DNA from: Sphingobacterium thalpophilum
GTDB taxonomy: Bacteria > Bacteroidota > Bacteroidia > Sphingobacteriales > Sphingobacteriaceae
Reading direction: 5' to 3'
DNA: 64,000 nucleotides
Assembly (NCBI RefSeq): GCF_038396785.1
Contig: NZ_CP151087.1
Span: 1,116,001-1,180,000 of the forward strand
In this document: in pieces, positions 44,684 to 53,457 of the stretch
Position numbering within the stretch: position 1 is the stretch's first letter
How the letters are laid out: each line of letters starts with the position of its first letter
Notes under the pieces: model-generated
The model's database searches: none
What the model was told of the DNA's origin: nothing
The model's input: only the letters and a program-made list of their open reading frames with translations
Translations under genes and position numbers: made by a program

Positions 44684-46131
44684 TCAATTAATTCCGGATA
44701 TTCATTAAATGGTTCAATCAGCAATAATCTGCTTTTTGCCTGTTCCGGTGTGTTAGTATTCAATAATGAATTATATACTGTTTTCAGCAATTCTTTTAGT
44801 TCATTGAAAGCTGCTACTTTTTCAAATGGTCTGAAAAATGAATCCGGGGTTTCAGACTCATTAATAACAATCAATGGAACCGGTAACGTCTCTTCCAGTA
44901 ATCTGATAAGCGGTTTTATGGCTTTCAGGTCCATTGAAGCAATGAAAGGATGTTCCTGATTTATCTCGTAATAACGTTTTCCTTCCTTCTGTTTCTCTAT
45001 CCATACAGGCTGAAAATGCTGAGTTGTGGAATTCCGTTGAACAACCTTACCTCTGTGCCTATAAACCTCAACAGCCTGAGCTCTTACCAAGGACGCATAA
45101 GCTTTCAGATTGTCTTTTAGCCCGAAAGGGGCTCTTGCGACTGATTTTTTAATATCAATCTGCCATTCTCCATCCAGACTATTTGGCAAGTCAATCATTA
45201 TTCTTGCCAGTTTGAAGTGTTCTTCTTTTCGGAATAATCCAAGCCATTCTCCGCTAACCAGCATCCGTTCATTTCGGTATACATAAAATCCCTGCTGGGC
45301 ATTCCACCCTCTTACACCTTCTGCATTCCGGAATTCTTCCGATGTAAGTTTGGATTTGTGAGGTAACACAAAGCCCCGTACTTTAATCTTTCCATTGTGT
45401 AGTGGTTCTTTAGGAAAACTCTGTGTTGCTGTATGCTGTATAAGAAAAGGATTCCATGCTTCAACTTCTCTGCCACTGAAAAATATTTTTATTTTATTAC
45501 CTTCGATGTAACGATGAAAAACAGTTGCAATATGTTTTTTGACACGTTCCATCATTTGCAAAAATTTATCGTAAGCTCTTTCATCGTCTTTACGAACACC
45601 CTTTAACAAATGATCTATATCCTGCCAGATAACAATCGTTCCGGAAGACAAATTCTGAATTTGTTCGTTCCAGTTCCCATCCGGTAATGATGCTATCAGT
45701 TTCCACTCTTTTGCATAATGATACACATAATCCAGATCCCATGTCCAGAAAACAGATTCTTCTGATTGTTTTTTGGAAATAACTGTATACTTTCTGCACT
45801 GTGAGAATGAGGCCGTTTTCAATCCCAGACCAAAACGACCAAGATCATTTACATCCCGTTCTTCATTCGGATCTCTGGATCCTGGACGCATTGCGTTGAT
45901 CAATTCATCATTCTTCATACCACAACCATCATCTTTCAATGAAAATGTTGTATTTGCTCCATTCCAATCAAAATCTATCCATATATTTTTTGCTCCTGCC
46001 GATATTGAATTATCCAGTATGTCCGCAACAGCTGCTTCCATACTATACCCCACAGCTCTGAACGACTCAAGCATATTAACTGCAACGGGTGCAGCGTCAG
46101 CGGTTTGATATTTTGAATAGTCTGTAATCAT
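44674..46131 (-). CDS. GHKL ATPase (MutL/Hsp90-like) of the Z1-AIPR operon
   Basis: A 485-residue protein with all Bergerat-fold motifs: N box VADILDNSISAGA (residues ~36-47), G1 DDGCGM (67-72) and G2 GRFGLGLKTAS (98-108). The middle continues as a transducer-like domain (GVRGWNAQQGFYVYRNERML, LDGEWQIDIKKSVARAP). It is the first gene of the GHKL-Z1-ATPase-AIPR operon. MutL/MORC-like ATPases act as ATP-driven clamps on DNA, and in this defence context it may load or gate the Z1 protein. Clamp function here is inference. Confidence 0.9.
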   Translation of the reverse strand: MITDYSKYQTADAAPVAVNMLESFRAVGYSMEAAVADILDNSISAGAKNIWIDFDWNGANTTFSLKDDGCGMKNDELINAMRPGSRDPNEERDVNDLGRFGLGLKTASFSQCRKYTVISKKQSEESVFWTWDLDYVYHYAKEWKLIASLPDGNWNEQIQNLSSGTIVIWQDIDHLLKGVRKDDERAYDKFLQMMERVKKHIATVFHRYIEGNKIKIFFSGREVEAWNPFLIQHTATQSFPKEPLHNGKIKVRGFVLPHKSKLTSEEFRNAEGVRGWNAQQGFYVYRNERMLVSGEWLGLFRKEEHFKLARIMIDLPNSLDGEWQIDIKKSVARAPFGLKDNLKAYASLVRAQAVEVYRHRGKVVQRNSTTQHFQPVWIEKQKEGKRYYEINQEHPFIASMDLKAIKPLIRLLEETLPVPLIVINESETPDSFFRPFEKVAAFNELKELLKTVYNSLLNTNTPEQAKSRLLLIEPFNEYPELIECL

Positions 46132-46315
46132 GATAAATTATATTTAAGCCGTCGGATTTCTGTAGATAACACTGTTCGCTTTACTGATGGATTTAATTCC
46201 TTAAAGTTGAACTGATATCTCGAAAGCTTCCATATCCAAGATTTTCAATATCTCTTCTATTAAATCGTGACAAATAATATGCAACGATATGTGCACGTTT
46301 TCTATTGCTGTCCAA
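46132..46315 (-). pseudogene. Frameshifted relic between Mrr-like nuclease and GHKL genes
   Basis: From a TTG at 46315 one frame reads DSNRKRAHIVAYYLSRFNRR and DIENLGYGSFRDISSTLRN, then stops at 46193. A second frame continues FKELNPSVKRTVLSTEIRRL up to the GHKL start. The first segment recalls the N-terminal region of some restriction-associated proteins. It suggests a lost gene at the junction of the R-M module and the Z1 module. The same bases must hold any promoter of the GHKL operon. Confidence 0.35.
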
Positions 46316-46320
46316 TATAA

Positions 46321-47781
46321 CTAAGTAAAATATCTATTTTTTAATTGCGGGAAGCTTGCAAGATCTCTTTCTATTTCATATTTTGAATTAAAAACGACAT
46401 CTAAATTACGTCTTTTGGCAATCGCATCGACCTTATCGAAAAGTGTAGCGTCAATTACTCCAGTTGTAAAAACTCCATACCCATCTGCATCATATTGGTC
46501 TATTGTATCAGAAACATCTAAAACTTTAGAAGCTGAAAGCGAGCTACCATTTTTAATAAACTTACATTGAAAAATAAACTTCTTTGGTGCATTTCCTAAA
46601 CGTGATGCGGTATATACAACTATATCACGTCCTCCATCTCGACTTCGAGATTTACCCATTTTCCGAATAGTTTTTCGATCAAATTTGGGGTCATAATAAA
46701 CTAAATCATAACAAAGCTCTTCAAATAATTCATCATTAATTTTCGACCAATCGCATGTTACGCTTTCAATTAGGCCAATTAAATTGCTGGTGGTATGGAA
46801 AACAGCCGCTGCATTTCTGTTCAAAATATTGATGTCGTGGAAATTCAATCTTGGCTGATCCCAGAGAATAATTTGATAACCATTTAAGGTGAACAACACG
46901 AAGCCTGCGAAATCGGATAAACTTACCTCATTAATGATATTGAAATTATAGAGCCAGTTATGTTGGTCATAAAATGTTCTTTCTTCATTAAATACTTTGC
47001 TAATGCACTGAAATGCTTTCGCTAATGCCGGAAATGAAATTTCGAGCACATAATCGCCAGTGATTACATAATAACCTCCGTTTAGAGAAAACATGTTCCC
47101 TAAAGTCAAACTAACGTCGTGAAATGAAGAGTACTTACTTAGAATTTCAGAAAGACTACTTTGCGGTGGTATTATCCAAGATTCACTTGAGACATAAAAT
47201 TCTTGCTGTATAGTATCGGAATGCATACATTTCCAGAAACCAAATATATGTTCGGGATCTTGCTTTGAAAGGTTCTGGACAAATTCTTCGGGATCGTCAT
47301 AATTAGACTCATATTCACCATATGCACCGTTGATAAGATTTGCAAAATAATCGTCAGCTAATTCAGGAAATTTTAGTTTTATCTTACCAATGAGTTCTCT
47401 GTATTCTTCGATTCTATCCAGCCACAACATTTGTTCGTCGTCATCCTCATAGTCTCCCGACAAGTGATAGCACAAATCAGCTATTAATTTGTTTAATTCT
47501 TCTAACTGTTGTGGTACTATAATAAATTGCGCAACTGGATGATATCCGCTTTTCCAATCAACTTTAAAAGATTTTGTTTGTCCTAAAGCAGAAATTTTCT
47601 CGCAGATATAAGAGGCTTCCAGATAATAAATCGCCAGGTCTGAATAATGATGAGCCCTTTCAATAACTTTCTGAAATATAAATCCATTAGTGTTCTGGCT
47701 GAGAAACAATACGATTTCTTCTGATGATATCCCCTCAGAAGCAGCCTCATCTATATTAAACTTCTCCAATTGGTTCATCAT
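46321..47781 (-). CDS. Mrr-like restriction endonuclease
   Basis: A 486-residue protein. The N-terminal ~320 residues are unrecognised. The C-terminal ~150 are a PD-(D/E)XK domain of Mrr type: ELFEELCYDLVYYDPKFD, SRSRDGGRDIVVY, KKFIFQCKFIKNG (D...QxK) and YGVFTTGVIDATLFDKVDAI. It overlaps the C5 methyltransferase gene by 26 bases and is most likely its cognate endonuclease in a type II system. A modification-dependent role like Mrr itself is the alternative. Confidence 0.83.
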   Translation of the reverse strand: MMNQLEKFNIDEAASEGISSEEIVLFLSQNTNGFIFQKVIERAHHYSDLAIYYLEASYICEKISALGQTKSFKVDWKSGYHPVAQFIIVPQQLEELNKLIADLCYHLSGDYEDDDEQMLWLDRIEEYRELIGKIKLKFPELADDYFANLINGAYGEYESNYDDPEEFVQNLSKQDPEHIFGFWKCMHSDTIQQEFYVSSESWIIPPQSSLSEILSKYSSFHDVSLTLGNMFSLNGGYYVITGDYVLEISFPALAKAFQCISKVFNEERTFYDQHNWLYNFNIINEVSLSDFAGFVLFTLNGYQIILWDQPRLNFHDINILNRNAAAVFHTTSNLIGLIESVTCDWSKINDELFEELCYDLVYYDPKFDRKTIRKMGKSRSRDGGRDIVVYTASRLGNAPKKFIFQCKFIKNGSSLSASKVLDVSDTIDQYDADGYGVFTTGVIDATLFDKVDAIAKRRNLDVVFNSKYEIERDLASFPQLKNRYFT

Positions 47782-49402
47782 TTACTACTGGTATTAAAGC
47801 GAATACTTGAGCCACCACCTCTGCTATCTGAAAAGCCAAATATGGCGGTACTGCGTTTCCAACCTGATGGTATTGTTGCGTCCTTCCACCATAGAAATAA
47901 TAATTATCTGGGAATGACTGTATACGCGCGGCTTCCCGTACTGTCAGGCTGCGAGCCTGAAATGGATCATAGTGAATAAAATAATGCCCATCCTTAGATA
48001 TATGGCTGGTAACTGTAGTCGCAGCATCATCAGGTTGCTGGACTCTAAACCGATCATTAAACTTTCCTGAGGTTGCATTCTCGTGATCTGGCAATAAGTC
48101 ATTGCCTGCTGCCGCATAATCACGCATTTTCGGAAATGTACCTCTTTCTTGTGTAAATTTTGCAGCAAAGTAATAACGGTAAATATCCTGCAATAAATGA
48201 CTTCTAGATACGTGATGTGAAATACCGCCTAAATTTGAATCATAAAACCATTCGTATACTGGTGATTCCGTATCTAAATCATAAGTGTTAGAATTAATGA
48301 ACTCTTTACCTAATGATTGGGCAAACCTCGTTCTTAAAGCTTGGCTTTCTAAATTCCCATTCAAGTTACCATCAAATGCTAAGATAGAGTCAGACCAAGT
48401 CTCAAACGTATCTGCTACTTTTGCGTATTTTCTTTTCTTTTTGCGTTTGCCTTCCTCATCTACAATCCATTCCGTAGATTCAAATGATCTGGTAATGCCA
48501 CTTCTTAATTTAGGTAACCCACCAATAACATCCTTTAATGTTACTAGATCCCGCTGAACAAGTACGTCGGGCTCAATATTTATATCACTACGTATGCCCA
48601 ATAAAATGACACGATGTCTCTTTTGAGGAATACCATAGTTCTCCGACTTAATTAAAAAATCTTGAGGATTAAATACAGGTTCCCCATTAAGCAAATCTCT
48701 TTGCCTCGGCATTGTGGATAAAGAATACACAATGTAACGCACTCTATTTTCATCAATTACTTCTGCAAATGGAACAGTAGGATCCCTTAGATCGGTAAGA
48801 ATTTTAGAAAAGATACTGTTATTTTCTGTCGTTCTAGCTGAAAGTAGGCCTTTGACATTTTCCATTACAAACACTGCTGGACTATGCTCGGCTATGATGC
48901 GAAGATACTCTTTGTACAGCCCTACCCTTTTATCCTTGTCTTCATCAAGTACAGTCTCTTGCCGACGTGATCTTCCAACCAAAGAATAAGCTTGGCAGGG
49001 AGGCCCACCAATAAGGACCCAATCGGTACGTCCATTCAATGCTCCAGCGATTCGTCTGTCAATTTCTTCATTTGTAGTAGCATAAGGGTCTCCTTCTTCA
49101 GCTTTACCCAATGTTGCACACCATGCTTCTTCATCTGCTTCTGTAAATTGTTCCGGGTATCTTCTATAAAGCTCATTAATATCAATTTCTCCTCTTACGA
49201 ATTCATAATAATCTTCGGGAGCTTGGCCTCTAGGAAATTGTCTAAAAAAACTTCTCAGTCTTAATGTTTGATGAGCATAAGGATCCTTTTCAATCGAAAG
49301 TTTAATTTGGAAAACTCTATCCCCCTCTTCATTATATATTGATGAAAACCCTTCACCAAGCCCACCAGGACCTGCAAATAAATCTATTATTGGAATTGAC
49401 AT
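47756..49402 (-). CDS. DNA (cytosine-5) methyltransferase
   Basis: A 548-residue enzyme with the C5 motifs in order: I IDLFAGPGGLGEGF (6-19), IV GGPPCQAYSLVGRSR with the catalytic Cys (132-146), VI VMENVKG (179-185), VIII QKRHRVILLGIR, the variable target-recognition region, and IX/X LTVREAARIQSFPDNYYF and HQVGNAVPPYLA. It is longer than many C5 enzymes owing to an insert between motifs I and IV. Its ATG shares one base with the stop of the controller gene (TAATG). It protects host DNA; the recognition sequence is unknown. Confidence 0.95.
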   Translation of the reverse strand: MSIPIIDLFAGPGGLGEGFSSIYNEEGDRVFQIKLSIEKDPYAHQTLRLRSFFRQFPRGQAPEDYYEFVRGEIDINELYRRYPEQFTEADEEAWCATLGKAEEGDPYATTNEEIDRRIAGALNGRTDWVLIGGPPCQAYSLVGRSRRQETVLDEDKDKRVGLYKEYLRIIAEHSPAVFVMENVKGLLSARTTENNSIFSKILTDLRDPTVPFAEVIDENRVRYIVYSLSTMPRQRDLLNGEPVFNPQDFLIKSENYGIPQKRHRVILLGIRSDINIEPDVLVQRDLVTLKDVIGGLPKLRSGITRSFESTEWIVDEEGKRKKKRKYAKVADTFETWSDSILAFDGNLNGNLESQALRTRFAQSLGKEFINSNTYDLDTESPVYEWFYDSNLGGISHHVSRSHLLQDIYRYYFAAKFTQERGTFPKMRDYAAAGNDLLPDHENATSGKFNDRFRVQQPDDAATTVTSHISKDGHYFIHYDPFQARSLTVREAARIQSFPDNYYFYGGRTQQYHQVGNAVPPYLAFQIAEVVAQVFALIPVVNDEPIGEV

Positions 49403-49620
49403 TATGCAAAATCATTGTGGTTAAAAAAATCTTTTACAGTACTCCCCATTGTAGTAATCAATTTTTCGAGATTGATGACAGAAATGTTTCTTTTGCCATT
49501 TTCAACCTCACTGATATAAGTCTTATCCACTTCAGACTCATAGGATAACTTCTCCTGTGTCAACCCTTTATTGGTTCTTAGTTTTTTAAGATGCTTACCA
49601 ATCTTCTCTTTAATATCCAT
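49402..49620 (-). CDS. Controller (C) protein, Xre-type HTH
   Basis: A 72-residue protein, almost entirely one HTH domain: HLKKLRTNKGLTQEKLSYES, TYISEVENGKRNISVINLEK. Size and sequence match the C proteins that time expression of type II restriction-modification genes. It lies directly before the methyltransferase gene (TAATG overlap). Two C-box-like palindromes stand 22 bases upstream of its ATG, supporting autoregulation. An IS4-family element is inserted 120 bases upstream of the gene. Confidence 0.88.
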   Translation of the reverse strand: MDIKEKIGKHLKKLRTNKGLTQEKLSYESEVDKTYISEVENGKRNISVINLEKLITTMGSTVKDFFNHNDFA

Positions 49621-49641
49621 ATTGCAAACTCGGTAATTTTA

Positions 49642-49667
49642 GACTATAAGTCAATCGGATATAAGTG
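49642..49667 (-). promoter_or_regulatory. C-box-like double operator upstream of controller gene
   Basis: Two 11-base pseudo-palindromes separated by 4 bases: proximal GACTTATAGTC (perfect GACT-N3-AGTC, plus-strand 49642-49652) and distal CACTTATATCC (49657-49667). The GACT-N3-AGTC consensus in tandem is the classical C-protein operator. The boxes lie 22 bases before the ATG. A strong and a weak site in this arrangement would give activation then repression. Confidence 0.75.
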
Positions 49668-49739
49668 AACTTTTACCACATTTTCGTTATCATTTAACTT
49701 AAATTATAATTCGAACAATCTTTTTTCATTAAGAAAACA

Positions 49740-51088
49740 CATATGTGTCCTAAATAAATTTTAGGATTCGATTTCTGTGGTACAAGCATAGCTTTTTTCA
49801 TCATTTCGATATTGACCCCTATTTTTCAATCTGCGAAGATCTTTAGCTGTCCCTTTTTTCCTTTTATAGGCGGCCTGAAAAAGGGATCATCTATCCATTG
49901 CCAGATGTTTATTTTCACGAAGATATTCATTCTGATGAATGCGACCAGATTGGACAGGTTCCAGTCATATTTGGCCTTTTTTTGTAAGTATTTTAACAGT
50001 AATATGCCAATGAGTGAAGTCCAGATCTGGATCATCACTGCATTTTCAGAAGTCCCTATGAATGTCGATACTTTTAAGCGCTGCTTTAGATGCTTGAAGA
50101 AGACTTCGATATGCCAGCGTTGTTTATAGATGTTTGCCACCAAAGAAGCCTTCCACTTCGTATTATTGGTCAAAAAGTGGTACTCATTGCCAGTGGTGCT
50201 GTCCCAAAAGTGGACTAGGCGTAGCGGCTTGCCGTTGTATTTATTGCAGGCAGCACCGGATAGCTCAATGAGCTCATCCTTAAGGATCCCCTTTTCCATG
50301 AGTGCTTCACTCTGATAGGACTTGATAACCTTGTACTTCATATTAACTTTACTCCTGGTAACGAAGTAACACCCCCTGCTGTCCAAATCCCCAAGCCAGC
50401 TGTAATCCACGTAGCCACGGTCCACTACCACCACGCTTCCCTTGGAAAAACTGTAACTACCGGCTCGCTGGCTCTCATGTACTTTTCCATCGGTAATCTG
50501 CATAAAAACAGGTAGGCAGCCATCATAATCCAAGACAGTGTGCAGCTTTACGGCACCTTTGGTGCTGCGAAACTTTGCCCAGTCAAATACAGATAGACAT
50601 AAGGGGATGATGCTTGCATCCATCAGATATACTTTACGCTTTAGCTGAACAAGATCTTTGCGAAAATGGGTGTCCTTTTGCCAAAGCCTATCCAAAACAG
50701 AATAGTAAAGATCTTTGAAAAGTTCATGGGTACGGTGTGTGTTGATATAGGATATATTAGACTTACTTGGAGCTCTTACTACACCTAAGTGGTTCAGATT
50801 ACCAGTGGTACTGCGTAGACCGTTACTAATATCACGAACCGAATCTGCCGAGGAAAAATGACAGAAAAGCATACTGACTAGATGCGTCCAGCTGTTGATC
50901 CCTTTCTGATGTTTGTCACTTTTGTGCTTTGAAACCAAATCTTTGAATAATTCGCGGTCGATAAGAGATAAAATCTGACTAAAAACATTTAAATTTATCA
51001 TGGCGGTGTGTTATAATTTTGCAATTTAAATATAGCAACTTTGCTATATCCAAACACCGCCACTTTTTAAACGTTTAGGACGCAAGTG
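49740..51088 (-). mobile_element. IS4-family insertion sequence, copy 1 (intact)
   Basis: 1349 bp, bounded by imperfect terminal inverted repeats CATATGTGTCCTAAA (left) and CACTTGCGTCCTAAA (right end, reverse complement). A 9-bp target duplication AAGAAAACA stands at 49731-49739 and 51089-51097. It separates the controller gene from vsr. Confidence 0.95.
49826..51001 (-). CDS. IS4-family DDE transposase, copy 1
   Basis: A 391-residue transposase with an N-terminal DUF4372-like region (SQILSLIDRELFKDLVSKHK) and the DDE core: Asp in VYLMDASIIPLCLSVFDW, Asp in VVVDRGYVDYSWLGD and Glu in IYKQRWHIEVFFKHLKQRL. It is nearly identical to copies 2 and 3. It has PFFRPP near the C-terminus where copies 2 and 3 have PFLRPP. 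The frame is complete. Confidence 0.95.
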   Translation of the reverse strand: MINLNVFSQILSLIDRELFKDLVSKHKSDKHQKGINSWTHLVSMLFCHFSSADSVRDISNGLRSTTGNLNHLGVVRAPSKSNISYINTHRTHELFKDLYYSVLDRLWQKDTHFRKDLVQLKRKVYLMDASIIPLCLSVFDWAKFRSTKGAVKLHTVLDYDGCLPVFMQITDGKVHESQRAGSYSFSKGSVVVVDRGYVDYSWLGDLDSRGCYFVTRSKVNMKYKVIKSYQSEALMEKGILKDELIELSGAACNKYNGKPLRLVHFWDSTTGNEYHFLTNNTKWKASLVANIYKQRWHIEVFFKHLKQRLKVSTFIGTSENAVMIQIWTSLIGILLLKYLQKKAKYDWNLSNLVAFIRMNIFVKINIWQWIDDPFFRPPIKGKKGQLKIFAD

Positions 51089-51313
51089 AAGAAAACAACA
51101 ATGTAAATTAAAGACTTTCAAGAAATATGAAAAAATGATAACTAACTAAAAGACACTTTATAAAAGATAACAATAGCGTCTAGGAAAAGTAATTATCATT
51201 ACCCATTTTGATCGAATTAAAATATGCTATCATAGAATTGGGAACAGAATCTTGATAGTAACGTCTACTTAAAATTATCAAAGAATATGCATCATTATCT
51301 CTAACTTTGAATA

Positions 51314-51796
51314 ATGGAAAACTATGATGACGAAAAAGAAAGGATTCATGTACCGCGTTTTGAGGAATCTGCTGGTTTCTATACCACTTCAAAGCGTAGC
51401 TTCAACATGTCAAAAATCAGGAGTCACAACTCCAAGCCCGAACTCGTTCTTAGAAAAGCTTTATGGTCAAAAAATATCCGTTTTCGACTTCATGACAAAT
51501 CCCTCCCTGGCACTCCCGACATTGTAATTAAAAAATACAAGCTTGCGATATTTGTAGACGGTGAATTCTGGCATGGATTCGATTGGAAAAATAACAAGGA
51601 ACGCATTAAATCCAACCGCCTCTTTTGGATTCCCAAGATCGAACGTAATATGCAAAAAGATATACGCGTCAATAGAGCCCTGCGGGACATGGATTATGTC
51701 GTATTCAGGTTATGGACGCAGGATATTCTGAAAAACCTACCTAAAGTACTGAATCAGATTGAGCTTTTCTTAGAAACCAGAAAACTTTGGAGATAG
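51314..51796 (+). CDS. vsr: Very short patch repair (Vsr) endonuclease
   Basis: A 160-residue protein with the Vsr hallmarks: FNMSKIRSHNSKPELVLRKA, LPGTPDIVIKKYKLAIFVDG, EFWHGFDW and RLFWIPKIERNMQKDIRVN. Vsr nicks T:G mismatches arising from deamination of 5-methylcytosine at the site of its partner methyltransferase. The C5 methyltransferase gene at 47756-49402 is the likely partner; the two were closer before the IS insertion. The N-terminus has about 25 extra residues before the usual start. It converges on the HNH gene with 5 bases between the stops. Confidence 0.93.
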   Translation: MENYDDEKERIHVPRFEESAGFYTTSKRSFNMSKIRSHNSKPELVLRKALWSKNIRFRLHDKSLPGTPDIVIKKYKLAIFVDGEFWHGFDWKNNKERIKSNRLFWIPKIERNMQKDIRVNRALRDMDYVVFRLWTQDILKNLPKVLNQIELFLETRKLWR

Positions 51797-51801
51797 TTAT
51801 A

Positions 51802-52761
51802 TCACCCTTTAAAAACATTTTCACGATGCCAAGCTAAGTTTTCCTGCGATGGATAATAGCGCTGTAACTGAGGAAGCAAAATCGACAGACCATTTAATTT
51901 TGATAGACTGTAGGGATGATCTGCCAGCTCATCAATATGAGCGGAAACAATAATGGTATAATCCTCTCCAACACTGACCAGTCCCCTATCAAATGCACGG
52001 TGCAGGTTTGGGCATAGTGCTATCCCATTCGTCACCTTGTCATCATGCGTCACCGCAAAAGGCACAATATGGCACGCATCAATAAAATTGTATTTGAAAG
52101 TAGACCGCATCCGCATGCCTGTCATGGCGCAGGTATCCTGATAGAGCTGCGGGATATAGCGTTTGAACAGTCCGGATCTGACAAACACATCTTCCTCGGT
52201 CTGAATAGAAATATGTTTGTACTGAGCCTCAGGCTCATTCAGCACCAAAGACTGCACCCCATGGTAAAAGCCGTCATTTAATTCCTTATGACGATAGTAT
52301 GCTGGCCGCTCCTCCGGAAAGTAAATAGAAAGCAGCTGATCCCGAACTGTAGCACGACTTAGGGAATCACTGAGCAAAATAGCCAGCTTATCGTCGAACG
52401 CACCATAGGCTACTACCTCCGAAAGGATCCTTACACTTTTTATATGCGCATTGATCTGAAAGCCGGGATTTGGATAAAGAGCCCAGAAGCCCTGCCCTGC
52501 TGCTTTGTCCGACTGCAAATAATAAAAGGGCTGCGTGAAGTCGGGTTGATTTGATGTACGTACCAGCAGGCGCCAGTTTTCCTGAAAGAGCCCGACAAGA
52601 TCGACATTGACTTCAAAGCGGTTGTTAAGTACAATACCTTTGTCGATCAGTTCGACCAGGGTCAAAAGCAAGATCGGCTTATGTGGTGCCAATCCATATT
52701 TGGTATTGGCCCTTTTCACACGGGCGAAAGCATTAAGATAAACTTGCAGATCCTCGTTCAT
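51802..52761 (-). CDS. HNH endonuclease-domain protein
   Basis: A 319-residue protein. The N-terminal part (YGLAPHKPILLLTLVELIDK, LQSDKAAGQGFWALYPNPGF) is typical of HNH_2 restriction-type proteins. The C-terminal HNH motif is IDACHIVPFAVTHDDKVTNG, then IALCPNLHRAFDRGL with the His-Asn-His set. It probably cuts DNA and may be a stand-alone or modification-dependent restriction enzyme. It sits tail to tail with vsr in the defence island. Confidence 0.85.
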   Translation of the reverse strand: MNEDLQVYLNAFARVKRANTKYGLAPHKPILLLTLVELIDKGIVLNNRFEVNVDLVGLFQENWRLLVRTSNQPDFTQPFYYLQSDKAAGQGFWALYPNPGFQINAHIKSVRILSEVVAYGAFDDKLAILLSDSLSRATVRDQLLSIYFPEERPAYYRHKELNDGFYHGVQSLVLNEPEAQYKHISIQTEEDVFVRSGLFKRYIPQLYQDTCAMTGMRMRSTFKYNFIDACHIVPFAVTHDDKVTNGIALCPNLHRAFDRGLVSVGEDYTIIVSAHIDELADHPYSLSKLNGLSILLPQLQRYYPSQENLAWHRENVFKG

Positions 52762-52802
52762 AAGGAGACAAAATAGAAAATCATTTTTAAATCATCAACA
52801 CA

Positions 52803-53009
52803 TCAGGATCGATGAAACCTAATTTCTAAAGCCGGATAACGACGTTTCATAGTTACAATAGCAAATTCCCTATTCTCAAATTTACCTTCGTCCCATTTCC
52901 AATAAACTGGATACAGCTTCTCCTTAGGATCAATGAGCACTCGCCAGGCTTCAAACCGTGTACCGTAAGTTTCTCTAATAATTTCGATATGCTCTTTATA
53001 TCCTGTCAT
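52803..53009 (-). CDS. Small hypothetical protein
   Basis: About 68 residues from the ATG at 53009 (a GTG lies one codon before). Sequence such as ETYGTRFEAWRVLIDPKEKL and PVYWKWDEGKFENREF is protein-like but I cannot place it. It lies 41 bases upstream of the HNH gene in the same direction and may be cotranscribed. Confidence 0.45.
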   Translation of the reverse strand: MTGYKEHIEIIRETYGTRFEAWRVLIDPKEKLYPVYWKWDEGKFENREFAIVTMKRRYPALEIRFHRS

Positions 53010-53127
53010 CACAATATGGTGTGTCCAAACTTACATAAAAACAACTAATTACACAGATGTAATTAAAACGGGGCAATTCTTTACGACCGATTGCTTCAAA
53101 CAAGATAATCATTAACTTTAAACCACT

Positions 53128-53457
53128 ATGCTGCAAGTAACCTGTGCGATTATAGAGCACGCCAATAAAATACTGATCTGCCAACGGTCGGCTTCGATGA
53201 AGCTTCCATTGAAATGGGAGTTTCCGGGAGGAAAGATCGAAACCGGAGAATCTAAAGAAGAATGCCTACGCAGAGAAATCAAAGAGGAACTCCAGATTGA
53301 TATTAGCATTCATAGTGCACTTACGATGGTAGAGTGTAGATTTCGGATAAACTGGTTCTTCATCAATTTTGGTGAAAGTACAATAAATAATTACACTTTA
53401 GATATTAGGCCAAGTTTCTTTTCAAAGATAATTCCAACCTTGGCTAGCAAGTTATAA
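53128..53457 (+). pseudogene. NUDIX (MutT-like) gene truncated by an IS630 relic
   Basis: The first 69 residues (to about 53334) are a good NUDIX hydrolase: LQVTCAIIEHANKILICQRS, then WEFPGGKIETGESKEECLRR, EIKEEL, so the NUDIX box is complete. After TMVE the frame leaves family sequence and runs into the IS630 fragment, ending at 53457. The missing C-terminal half makes sanitising of oxidised nucleotides unlikely. Confidence 0.75.

Noticed and set aside
37369..49402. DISARM or BREX system
   Set aside because: The C5 methyltransferase could suggest DISARM class 2, but there is no DrmA/DrmB helicase pair and no PglZ, BrxC or BrxL. The GHKL-Z1-AIPR set points elsewhere.
51180..51392. 70-residue minus-strand ORF over the vsr start
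   Set aside because: It is the shadow of the vsr 5' region and has no domain or start context of its own.
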